DNA of 64,000 nt from Rotaria macrura (Eukaryota > Rotifera > Eurotatoria > Philodinida > Philodinidae): NCBI GenBank assembly GCA_900239685.1, contig OENT01000270.1, positions 80,703-144,702 on the forward strand, written 5' to 3'. Under the pieces are notes generated by a model that searched no databases, was not told the origin of the DNA, and saw only the letters and a list, made by a program, of their open reading frames with translations. A program made the position numbers and the translations under genes. Below, one piece after another: positions 25,382-37,283 of the stretch. The number at the start of each line of letters is the position of its first letter. The stretch's first letter is position 1.

Positions 25382-26191
25382 TTAAATGTTTATTTCACCT
25401 TTTAAATAGGTTACAGCTTTGCCCGATATAAGTACTCGATCACCTTTACTTTCGCACCAAAGTGTTCCTTTGCGCGCTGAAATCTGGTACGCGTGTAATT
25501 TGTCTTTATTTAGTTTTTCTGCCCAATACGGGATCAGAGTGCAATGTGTAGAGCCAGTCACAGGATCCTCGGGAATGCTAGCGCCAGGTGTAAAGTATCG
25601 TGAAACAAAGTCGACCTCATCACCAGGACCAGTAACAACTATACCGAAGATAGAATCGAATTTAGCCAACGAGTTATAGTCGGGCGACATTTGTCTAACA
25701 TCCGACTCATTGTCATAAACAAGCATATAGTCTCTTGCTTTGAAAATCCCATTAGGAGTAATGCTGGTGCCTAAAGCTGACAGAAGTCCATCAGGTAGAT
25801 CAGTTTTTGTTGCAGGACGAGATGGAAAGTCCAGTGTATATAACCCATCTTCTTTTTCTCTGCAAACTGTAAGTTCGCCCGCTTGCCTTGTCTGAAATTT
25901 GATTTCATCTTTCATGGGAGATATTTCAGTAAAAATAACATGTGCAGTTGCTAATGTCGCATGACCACAAAGGTCAATCTCGAGTTCGGGTGTAAACCAA
26001 CGAAGTTCATATCCATCATTACTACGATTCGGCACATAAAATGCTGTTTCAGCAAGATTATTTTCAATTGCAATTTGCTGCATCATTGTATCTGGCAGCC
26101 ATTCTTCTAATGAACAGACAGCGGCTGGATTGCCTCCAAATAAGTGGTCAGTAAAAGCATCCACCTGATATATTTTAATGTTCATGACCAT
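25382..26191 (-). CDS. PhzF-family isomerase/epimerase-like protein, intronless
   Basis: Member of the PhzF/YddE family (diaminopimelate-epimerase fold), 269 residues, full length for the family. PhzF itself isomerises a phenazine precursor in bacteria; most members, including the animal PBLD/MAWBP type, have no settled substrate. The N-terminal lobe has IYQVDAFTDHLFGGNPAAVC and the catalytic glutamate E48 in NNLAETAF. GHATLATAH (76-84) and EDPVTGSTH (208-216) line the active cleft between the lobes. The gene has no introns, unlike the conserved genes to its left, and faces the dehalogenase gene tail to tail. Recent bacterial origin is possible, but animals have their own PhzF homologues, so a tree is required. 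M1 or M3 could be the start. Confidence 0.9.
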   Translation of the reverse strand: MVMNIKIYQVDAFTDHLFGGNPAAVCSLEEWLPDTMMQQIAIENNLAETAFYVPNRSNDGYELRWFTPELEIDLCGHATLATAHVIFTEISPMKDEIKFQTRQAGELTVCREKEDGLYTLDFPSRPATKTDLPDGLLSALGTSITPNGIFKARDYMLVYDNESDVRQMSPDYNSLAKFDSIFGIVVTGPGDEVDFVSRYFTPGASIPEDPVTGSTHCTLIPYWAEKLNKDKLHAYQISARKGTLWCESKGDRVLISGKAVTYLKGEINI

Positions 26192-28670
26192 AATTATATA
26201 GTTAACTAATAATAGAGTACGACTTCACCGTAGCCGTTTTGTAATAATTTCACTTTCTGATCAACAATCGACAATTCTAGAAATTAGAAAAGTAAGTCTT
26301 TTCAATACATTTCTATCGTAACCATCCGAATCTAGATCCTTTATCGAAAAAAATCCTAATTCACCAATTGATCAATAGGCTTGCTTTTCATTTAAATATG
26401 CTTCTTCAAGGCTATTCTAAGTTTACTTGATTCAAATAATAGATAAGGTCGTACGTATGGATCTTTACAAAAAAGATGGGATATCGCAATGCATTAGATA
26501 ATAATATATGCCGTTCTCTTCGCTCAAAAATGTTCTCAACTTGACAATGTACATATTTGCATAGGTAGGTGAATATTTAGTATCTTTTATCATCATTTGA
26601 GAGAAAAGATACGGTGATAGCACGTTTATACGCACAGAAGACATGTTAGCGAACAATTACACTGGCTAAAATCAATTCATTCATAATAAAGGCATGAGCG
26701 AATAATTACTGATTTTTCAGAAAAATGTCATCGATAAAAACCAAGAGATCCACCATTCGGGACTATGTCATAAGGTTTATCATTTGCTAAAAATATGATC
26801 TAACAATCCTTCGAAAAAGCTGCTGAGTAAAGACTAAAAAATCTTGTATCTATTAGAACATTTTACATTCGTCGAAATGGTAAGACTCAAAGCGTATAAA
26901 GCGATTTAAGATTAGCAAGACGTAAATTTCGTTTATTTCTATGAGTTTATATATATTTATCAACAGAACTCAATAATACGAATGCACAAATGAATATGAT
27001 TGATTCGAGAATGTGGATAGATAAAACTATAATGTGGTTCATGGATGAGAATTCTTTAAAGAAGAAGAATGGTTCATTAAAAATAATTTTCCTTTCATTT
27101 TGATGACAACGGTGATTATGAAGTTAAAACTTGTGAAAAATAAGAATGTTTATAATATCTTTATTACAAGAATTATTCTAATGGAATTCCTTCCTGAGGA
27201 TTAATTTGACATTGTCCAAAAAAAGAGATGAAAGAATCAGAAAGTTTTCCGTTATCACTATTATTACTCAATGAGTAAGCGATAATATTAAGACAACGAG
27301 ACTGGGAAATGAAGAGAGCGGCGTGATTTTCTCTTTTTTTATTCGTGTCCACTTACACTTGTATGGGGGTCGTATTGATGACTGTATACACAACACTAAA
27401 GAAAAGAAAGCGCAAACGATTTACAATAAGTGCCGATTGTAAAATAAAAAGAATGTTTGTCGTTTAGTTATGGCGAAGAAAAAGACTTGATTACAGACTA
27501 GTACATAAAACTATTACGTTTAGGTGGGAAAACACCGAAAATTTTCAATCAGTACTAAAAACAGAATAAAACACATTCCTATAACATATTCTTTCTCTTA
27601 CGAACTTGCGTATGAGTGTTGATGGGGGCATTCTATTGATTTTCATGCTCACCAATACTTACAGTTCAACAGTAACCGTGTTGACATTTGAAAGTCTGCC
27701 TCGTGCGAAATACTCTTAAAACACTTTTAACTCGATGCCAAAATGCAAAAAAAAGACACTCAAGAACATTTACAAGGTCTATCTTTCTTGATTGCATGGG
27801 ATGTAAAAACTAAATCGTTTCATTTTTGTATGTCTACCTAACACGTTTTCTTAGTGTATTTGACTTGGAAGAAAATAAAATTTGTCATCTGTCTATTTTT
27901 ATTTGGCACTGAAGAAGAATGGAACAAATCTATGCATTTCCCATTTAAAAGAGTAAACGAATAGAAATGCAGTATTGAAAATTTATGAAGTTTCATTCCA
28001 AATGGTAAATTTTCGATACTTTACTCATCAACATTTTTCCTTCCAGATATTGATTTTCGATGTTGTGCCACTTTCCCACTATTACAAGTAATCAAGTCAC
28101 ACTTGTTCTTTAGGTCTATAGGGCTCACTGCACGAGAGGAACACTGGGTTGTGCTCAAACCAATAGTTTCAGATTTGGATGCAAATTATTCCATTGTGTA
28201 TAGAGCTAACGTTTTTAGGAATGTAGCCAAATTTTAAGATCCAACCAGATATTTTTGACTAATATGTGATAATCTAACTAAAAGCACTAACAATAGACTT
28301 TTTTCAATCAATTATCCGAAATATTTTCATAATGTCTCCTTGCAAGTACCTGATAGAGTTCTGTGGAAATTTTACCATTAATACATTTTGATATGGTTTT
28401 GCGATGGACATTTTTCTACTTAGCATGATAGAATTTTCTGAAATTTTCCTCCCCGAAGAATACAACCTTGCTGCTACTTGAATTTATACTCCAAATTTTG
28501 GGACGCTGAAGTTCGACCCAACAAGTGCTATCTCAAAATAACACAATCATTTTCTGGAATCTAGGAGGAAGAAGATATTAGGCGATTTCAAGACAATTGT
28601 CGAGGAGTGAACAAACATTTGAAACAGATATATTAGATTTTATTTTCATTTAGTATTTGAACAACTGACG
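26192..28670. other. Intergenic, no gene seen
   Basis: About 2.5 kb of AT-rich sequence with only very short open frames. No splice-consistent exons, RNA genes or inverted repeats were recognised. Confidence 0.55.
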
Positions 28671-28681
28671 TAAAATTTAAT

Positions 28682-28704
28682 GCGGGTGTGGGTGTGGGGT
28701 GCGG
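28682..28704 (+). repeat. Telomere-like TGTGGG tract
   Basis: Short G-rich run containing two tandem units of the bdelloid telomere hexamer TGTGGG plus degenerate flanks, isolated in AT-rich DNA. It is one of several such tracts in the right half of the window. Confidence 0.6.
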
Positions 28705-29409
28705 ATGAATTGAGCGAGCAGCCACAGCCTCAACAAAAACTTTCATTGCGATTTTGGTCATTGAAATATGTTCTTGCTTTACATGAATTTATTCGTAGCT
28801 GATAGATGAGAATATGTCATAATTCAATAGTTTTGTTCTTCCCTGTTATGCTATCACATCGTTTATCTTTTCACTCAATCAATTAAGTAGTTAATACCTA
28901 TCATTTATTAATCGATACACGTTTCATTTGTTCTACTTGATCTGCAGCCATGCATAAACAAGCACGACTGGTTCTGCAGACAGATCATGCTCGTTTTTCT
29001 AAAATAGTTGATCAGAAAAGTATTTTTCGCAAGTTAAATAATCTATGGTGCAAAATTTTTGATAAAAAGTATTTGTTCAGTTTTCCACCGCTTCGAGGCT
29101 TTCGGAGAGAATGGAACGTAGTCGGTTGATATTAGATCACCGTGGTGTTTCTAAATTCCGAGTGACAGAAACGTTTTGCAACATTTTGCGTTTTACGTAT
29201 ATCTCAGTTCAGACAATAGATAAAATCTTGAATTTAATTTTGAAAAATTTGCAATCCAATTTTCTACAAACTTGCATTTAGCTCACTTTGAAATAATAGA
29301 ACTTGATAGTTTTGTGAATCAAACAACATAATTATGTAAATTGCGTCTACTTGTCGCAACTTTTTCTAATTACACAGTTTCTGACTTTCTCATTGTTAGC
29401 GTCAACTGA

Positions 29410-29790
29410 TGACACTAGTTGTCGCTAAACTTCAATTATGTTTTTCGTTCCTTAGTTTCTTCTCTCTTTTCTCTGTTCTCTTTTCTATTCCTGTTTTCTC
29501 TCCTCCCTCCCTTCGTCTCCCTTTTCTTCTCTCTCTCTCGTCGCCCTTATTCTCGCTCTCATTCCCCTTTTCTTCTCTCCTATCTCCCTCAGTCACGCTC
29601 TCCAGTTCAGTTGTGAAAAATCATTCTACTGATAAGTCGATTGACTGTGGTCTTCTCCTTGTTTTCTTCTGCTCTCCCCTTGCTGTGTCTGTTCCTGTGG
29701 AATTGTTTCCTTTTCTGGGTGTTTGATTAACCACGAATAAAGTTGTTGTGACCATCAAGCAAACACAGGTTAGTCCTATTTTTATAAAAG
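29410..29790 (+). other. CT-rich tract with AATAAA, possible solo LTR-like relic
   Basis: A strongly pyrimidine-rich block (about 29440-29610), GC-richer than its surroundings, is followed by less biased sequence with AATAAA at about 29736. The 105-codon open frame across it is a low-complexity Ser/Phe/Leu/Pro translation and is not believed to be a gene. The block is similar in character to the CT-rich insertion inside the NACHT pseudogene (about 54900-55010). Ends and target duplications could not be found. Confidence 0.3.
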
Positions 29791-30934
29791 TGACCTCTCT
29801 CTCGCTCTTTATCAAAACTGACCACCCGATAAGTGAACGTGATTCCCCCCTTCCAAGTCATTAGGAACCGATCCCTAAGGAGAGGCTCACACTCATGTTT
29901 TAAACAGGCGCTCTAAAGTATAATTGTCACCAATACCATCGGATATGAAGGTTGTGAGTATAGGTGCTGCTATTAGTGTATATGAACGTGCAGTGACTTG
30001 CCACCTGGCATCTGAAACCATCTATTTTTTCATGTACTAGCTTGTTAGTCAGATGTATATTATCTAAAAAAATCCATTCAGAGCAGGAAGAGTGTGAGCA
30101 CGTTATTAGAACCTCCACCCAACTCATGAACTTCTGACTTTCAATGCAGTTTTTTTTAAAGTATTTAGAATCCGAGTCCAATCAAAATCTACGATCGGCT
30201 TTTTAATAGATAATGATTTTTGAACGTTTCAAAATGTAGCTAATGCTCATTTATTTCGAACTCGAACTGTTTTTCGAATGATATTACTGCCTGTTTTAGT
30301 CATATGGTTGAATGCTCATCCACTTTCATGTAATGGGACGAGCTTATTAACCAACTACAGATTTCTTAATAATCTAGATTCAAGACATCATTATGGATAT
30401 TTATTAGGAATAATAATAGCAATATGAGCTGCCGTATGCTTATCGCTAGTTGGGGCCGGCCCTAGGGTCCACATAAACCAGTCTCTGTTAACTTTTTTCT
30501 CCCCGGGCTGCAGTATCTGCATCCCTTTCTGTCCAATGCTCTCCCCTATTTACGTAGGGCTGCCGGTCAACGTAAGTATCACGTAGTTTTGACATCTAAT
30601 TTGGAGTTGTTTTCTTGAATCTGCATACTTACTACCGACGTAATCAATACACTATCGGATGGATAAGTCATCTAAGATAACTAGCCGTTAGTGACTTGTT
30701 CATGGTCATTACATGAATGACAGTACTGAGATTTGATCGCAGTAGCTTGTGAATAGGTGGCTAACAGTGAAAAACCTCAGCCAAGGTGGCTCTATTTATT
30801 AGAAGTATATTTGGTAAAACGAAGTCAGCTGCAGCAAACTTAATGTTTATTATATAAACTTGCATCGTAATAGAATGAGTTCAGTTACATAAGATGAAAT
30901 ATTTTCGCTGTTGCGGTATCAGTCACGATTTCAA
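29791..30934. other. Intergenic with a GC-rich block
   Basis: No gene seen. A GC-rich patch at about 30450-30570 is unlike the local AT-rich background and may be a transposon fragment. Sequence at 30690-30795 on the minus strand has weak tRNA-like A- and B-box resemblance but does not fold into a convincing tRNA by eye. Confidence 0.4.
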
Positions 30935-31597
30935 TCAAACAACAGTCGCATATTCGAAGCCGAAATGTATGCTTGGATCGTATTCAGTCATCTCCACAGA
31001 AATTTCTCCACGATGTAGACGTGCAAAAGACTTCAGAGTACGCAAGCCGACATCAATAATATGCGTTCCAGCATTTAGTAACGCTACATCTGATTTTGCA
31101 CAAGAAACGCGTACCCAAGATGTGGCTCCGCTGTAGAAAAAGCTGCCACCCTGAGCATCCAGATTAAATAGATCAGGAAAGCCCATTTGCGATGCTAGAG
31201 CTACACATCGATCATTATTTGGCATGAGTCTATTCAAATTGAGCACCTTATTGTCGACCAGTATTCGAACCAAGCTACGACCATCTGAATTAGTATTTAA
31301 ACATGAACCTTGGAAATGAATTTTATATATCATTAGTACATTATGGTGAACGGCTAGCGAAAGTTCAGGCACTTTTGAAAATATAGTTGAAGCCTCTGTA
31401 ACATCAAATTGCCATGTTTTTTGACTTCATCTGTAAAAGTATTAAGGGGGTGCTACTTTGCTATTACCAAAGCTACTTCTTGATTGAATGGCTGGAACTT
31501 GTATAACTTTCAACTGGGTTGCTGTTCTATTCGATGCTGTTACACACACAACTGAAGCAAGGAGTAGTACCACAATCCTTAGATACTTTCCAATCAT
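30935..31597 (-). CDS. Small secreted protein of unknown function, 2 exons
   Basis: Predicted secreted protein of 196 residues. Exons on the minus strand are 31468-31597 and 30935-31395, joined by a 72-nt GT-AG intron (phase 1). The first exon starts with a clear signal peptide (MIGKYLRIVVLLLASVVCVTA, cleavage likely just after), then a short Ser/Gln-rich linker. The second exon has alternating hydrophobic strands typical of a beta-sandwich or jelly roll, three cysteines (CLNTN, DRCVAL, VSCAKS), and a C-terminal stretch with NAGTHIIDVGLRTL and GEISVEMTEYDPS. No family is recognised. An alternative donor 16 nt further upstream in exon 1 would keep frame and change a few residues. The promoter should lie in 31598-31900. 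Confidence 0.65.
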
Positions 31598-34500
31598 TCG
31601 ACTTCGTCTTGTGCTGTTGAGTGTTTAAATAATGATGATGTAATCAATCTAAATACATTACTTCTTCAATACGAATTCATTTAATATTTTCTCGACAAGA
31701 AAAGTCTTATCCATTGCCGAAACTGAAAATAATTGAGAAAATAATTTTTTAGACGTTTTACAAGCACTCTTCAATCTCATTCCTATCTAATCATAGCATT
31801 GTCTGCGTTGATTTGCGAAGATCTCGCACCGATTCAATCAACGTAATCTAATAACATCTGACGTCAGACGAGCTTGAGATAATACAACAGTAACGAGTAT
31901 TTAAGAAGGTTTGATGTATACTAATATCGAGAGCAGACCTCCGATTAGTCTCAGCTGTTCGATGATTCAGATTGAGAAAAACAAGCTGCAAGCACAAACT
32001 CTGTGGGATCAAAATGTGAAACCCGATATATCTGTTGTTATTAATTCTCTAAAGAGTGATGGCATAATCCGGTTATATAGGGAACGACTTCTCTTGATAG
32101 AAAAAAACTGTGCATCCGCAGAAGCTTGTCAACGTTCTCTGAAAACTACGGTGTATCATCCCTAGAGTGACGATTTGGATGTGCTGCGTTGCAGCTACAT
32201 GTCAGGGCATCGAAGTCGTTCCTCTCGGGCTAATACTCCAAAGTGTGTTCGATTGGTATTGTGACATCTATGTGTCTAAAAACTGCTCTCTTTTATGTAT
32301 TTTGAGGCATATGCCTATATCATTCCTTAATTTACAGTACAAGACTTCAATAAGGAAATACACCATACACATTCGAATTAGATACTATTTAGTTATAAAT
32401 TATCTTCAATGGTGCTTGGAAACCATCTGTCATGGTCTCTGGACCCTATCTGCCACCGTATGTTGTGTGCGGCAGGGGTTCTCAATCTCAATGTATACCC
32501 TATGTAATTCAACAGTCATTTTAGATCGTCTTGAATAAAATTCTGTCCACAGCAAAATAAGGATTCTAGAAAAACAAAGACTTGTCAGAAACGGTGGCGA
32601 ATCAAATGGAATTGAATATGGTCTTGTCGATTCGACTGATTCGCAACTCCTCCGTATTATAACATAAAAATGAGTCAAATCACTTTAGTATAAAGTTCAT
32701 ATCTTCAGCTTCGTTTGCTTGTTCAACTTATATAGATCCTATGTTATGAAGAATCTTCTGTTCACTGGCGAGAGCGAAGATGCCGTATATTTTTGTTCTG
32801 CTGATCGTCTTCAAACTTAACGATTTCCAAGCAAAAGAGAAAAGGCGAACATCTTTTCGCATTTCTTTTCGTAAAACTATGATGACTTGCTCAGTATTAT
32901 GCTATTGTTTTATAGCCTCTCTGATTTATATGCTTACTGAAGATGACGAACTTACATGGTGGCATTATTATTATCTCAGATATTCCGTCACTCGAACCTC
33001 ACAAACTATGGTTGGACATCAACTACTAGAATAGTTGGACAGCCTATAATTAGAATGGTCCTTGATTTCTATTGATGACCTTACATAAAAACCGATATAC
33101 TGTTGATCTACTACTATGAGCTACATCGACGATACAAGGACTCCATCTAAGCTGTCTGTCTACTTTTTTCTTCGTTTATGGCTTGACCAAGGCGTATTGA
33201 AAACCAATTAATTATTTCACAAGTGCAACATCACTAAGCAGCGTCGTGTGAGCTCAAATGCTCTTCAAAAACTAACAGTTTTCAGGCAATCTTAGGTTCT
33301 ACGGCACAACTGAAGTCTCTTAATTTGAAATCCATGTTGGCTATACAATTCAGCTATTAATTATCGAGTGAAATATGAACTATGATAGAGACGAAAATCA
33401 GATAAAAAATACCGAGTTATTTCATTTCTATTTTAAGTGTGCGCCTTCATTTGAGGAAATATCAGTTTATACTACAGCACTTATTTGTAGATCGGAGTCT
33501 TTCTGTTAACAATCCAATTAATGAAAACGTTTTGTGACTATACAAACGTTAGAATTCATCATATACAGATTCTTGCCCTTTTGGTCGTGCGGAGAACTTA
33601 AGAACTCTGAATAAATCTGCCCAACGCAAGGTGAAATGAATCGCAACAAGTAGTCCTTAAACAGTTTTCGACGAAAATATTCACAGAGACTGAAAAGGAC
33701 GATGTCTTTTGTGAGAGAGAAGAAATTTTGTTTTATTTTAGCATTATCGAATAGAATTGAATTGAAATTGAAATTTTTGCATTTTTTTGATCTCCGATGT
33801 AACTAATGGAGCTTTTTCAATCCCCAACTCACCAATTTGAACCTAGAGCCGAGAAAAATGCCTAGGAATAGACCACTCATTTTGTTCTGATCAATAGATT
33901 TGTGGACTGGGTCGCTGTGTTTACAGCACGCTTCAACATTCAACCCAATGTATCCCACCAGTTGCTAGTGGTTGGTTCAGTATACTAGATAAACGAACTT
34001 TTATTGCATTTGTGGAATACATAAATCAATATTTGTTTCATGTTTAGAGAATAACAGAGGCAGTCTAAAACTCAGAATTTGAGCCTCTTTGGAAGTAGCT
34101 TAATGGTTTCTTGATCATGTAAAGAATAGAAATAAACGTCTTGGAATAACTTACAGATTAATCAACCAAAATAAATCGAAGTGAAGTATCTGTTTTAGAA
34201 TGGTTTCATCTATATTTGGATTTCAACTCCAATAGTTAGTCGATTTCCAAATTAGCCTGCTATTGCAAACTAATATATGGTTAACGGAAGTCTTTCTCTG
34301 ATATTTTCTCTTTCTTACCCATATCAGATAATTTCGACTGATCATATATTAGATCATAATAGCAGAGCTGATACACTTCACATGCTATCTCTCTGAATCT
34401 GATATAGTTTTGGCTAACCATGCCGATACCCATAGGTAAAAGACATATTTAGAAAAAGAAGAATCAGACTACCATCTCAACATTCATTTTCACTAGGGGA

Positions 34501-37283
34501 CATGATAAGAACTAATTTTTGCAGTTAAGAAATATGATACATAAATTAATGAAAAAAAACAATTTTCAGAAACCAAATTTTAGTCTTAGGTGTATCAGAA
34601 TACGAGCAGGGAGCTACAATTGAATCTGGTACACACGTGAGCTAATTTAGAGAAAGAAAGTACCTGATTCTTGATTGCCTTTTGCAGATCAGCCCCATGG
34701 TCGAAGCTACTGTTTTTAATCAATTTATCTTATGGACGTTCACTTATCGGATTAAACCATATGCCAGAGTTACACATTTTGATACTCTGATTTTCTTCGT
34801 GAAACTTTGCTTGATTTCACAATGAAAACTGGCCGTCTAAATGTGAAGGCCCTTGAAGTTTCTCCATAAAAGTATTCTAGTAAATTATTTTATGGTAATT
34901 TACTACGTAGCGCAGACCATTCATGAAAGTTGTGAAATTCCATTCTTTTTGGTTAACTGGGAAAAAACGGTTAGTCATTCTACCTGAGAAACCAGTTTCA
35001 GATATTCGTCAGTTGCTAGAAATTTCTTGGAATGATTTTAATTTAAGGTTTCTCTAACTAGTTGGTAAGAAACATAACCCAGTTGTAAAAAGATGAACTA
35101 CATCAACTGAAGTTTCCTCACTCTAAGCAAGTCACATTCTAATGACATCTGGAAGTGATACAATATTTGATTGATGAATTTTCTTCAGGGCTGTGTGTAT
35201 ATTTGCCTAAGCGCATTAGTAAACCAGTCACATGCTAAACATGAAGTCAGCAGAGATAATATCTATCGAACAAGAACAGCAATAACTATTCCTATATAAC
35301 AGATCATGAAGAGGAAATAATGCAGCGAGGAAAGTAAGAAACGATGAAACAGAAGGAGAGAATGTGTAAATCCTTGAAAGCTGCATCGTCTGCTCTGGAA
35401 GAAAGCATTCCTCGTACACTAATGACTTCTTCATCAATTTATTTCGTGAAATCGTAGAACTTCGTTTGAACCTGTATATACTGTTTTAAGACTGTTACAT
35501 TTCAGGACCGCATCATTGCACTACATAGCCTTCGGATGGAACTGTATGCGCTAGTAACTGTATATTCTACTATATTGGATTCTCGCCGTCTATTAGAAAC
35601 GTTCTTGGAAACATTTCTGTAGTAATACATCCAGTTCTTTGGAGGGAAAATCAATGGAAAATCAGCAGACTAGATGAGAACTTCAATATGATTTCCACGC
35701 CGTGGATGAATATAAAACAGAATGCTTGGGCTCTAGTGAATATTGTCATTCAACTCGAATTTAGAATTATGGCTTCTATTACAGTAATCCGGTATAGAAG
35801 TAAACATCCAACACAAGACCAAGATCTGAAATAACAGATAAAAACTTATTACTCTACAAAGACGATGCACACATATTAAATATCAATAGTAAGTACGCAC
35901 GGCGTTAAGACAAGAAGAAAACACATTTTTCGAAAGGAAAGAATGTCTTCGTCGAGCTCTTCATATTACATGGAATAGTACATGGAGGTTGTAAATCTGT
36001 CCCACGTTACTTACCGTATGCAATGAGTTACGAAAAAAGAATCGTGCCAGTACTCTTAAGATAGTTCACCTCAGTGCAAAATAGGATTGTGGAGAAGAAA
36101 AATATCAGTGACATATGTAATATATTTCGATTATTGATTTCGTATTAGAAGGAAGAAATTTTCTCCCATCCTTCACTCCATCCGAGGTTATGCATGCAAA
36201 TTATTATTCAATTCATTCAGCCGTTTCTAATGCGAATCAAAACGAAATATAATTCACTTAGCATCATTCACTTCAACAGCATAGATGCTACAGACACAAT
36301 TTTCGTCATTTTCTTTGGAAGAACAGATGAATAAAGGAAGTAAAAAAAACCCTGAGCCTTTGCAAAATCGAGAGAGCAAACATACACTCCGAATGCAAAA
36401 TTTTTACCCAGTTATCCATGTATCTTGTTTCTGCTCAAACTACCAATGAAAATTAAAAGCACTTGATAAAATTTTATCCACAATTGATATTCGCTGATCG
36501 GTGAAAATCATGAACAAATGAATGCTCTATCCATCATTATATTCTCAAGTCATTATTTCGATGATATCATACTGCAGCTTCCTATCTTTCTCTTAACCGC
36601 AGTAGTTCATTCATGCGAACAAAATACTCTTGAGATATCTTGAGAAAGCGTTGCCATTAAGTGTTTCTCGAAATTGTAAAATTTTCCCCTATTTTTTGCA
36701 GCCTATTACTACGCATGAAGCTAAAACATTTCCTAGTAGCAGCTTCATTGAAAACGAACTGATTGATTTCTATCCATGAAACAATACTGTATACCGTGTG
36801 CGGTCGGTGTTGGTGTGGAACTATCATTGATTAGAACCCGCAACCTTCGGTGAGTTTTTCTATTAATGATACTAGTTACCAATCATTTGGCATTCAGCTC
36901 ACTTCCTCTTGTACGCTATGTGCTGACAAAATTAATACAACAAATTATGAAAAGAAACCTTTCTGAAGGTTTTGAAGAAAAACTGTAGGTATGGCTTTTA
37001 GTGCCAACGAGAATACATCTTAATTGTGTGTTGGATTTGATCGTGTCTGTTGTCACTGCTGTCTGTATTTGCATGTGAATCTGAAATTTAATTGATAATA
37101 TCTACAAAAAATATTTCACGCCCACATTCATGAATCAAAAGGATCTTGTGAGTTCGTTGAACTTTTCTTCGTATTTTAATTTAGGTATCGTATTAGTAGG
37201 AATATTATTCTGAAACATGATACATTTCTATTTTTTTATAAATCGAGGTTCTTTTCTTTTCCTATGTTATCTTTACATTCGCT
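31598..37283. other. Long intergenic region, no convincing gene
   Basis: About 5.7 kb. Open frames at 31911-32165, 32167-32538 and 32430-32678 are mutually overlapping, short and unrecognised, and further frames to 35437 look random. A tRNA-like T-arm sequence (GGTTGCGGGTTCTAATC on minus, near 36830) may be a tRNA-derived SINE relic. No other structure was seen. Confidence 0.45.

Noticed and set aside
29409-29726. 105-codon open frame
   Set aside because: It translates a CT-rich low-complexity tract; composition alone keeps the frame open.
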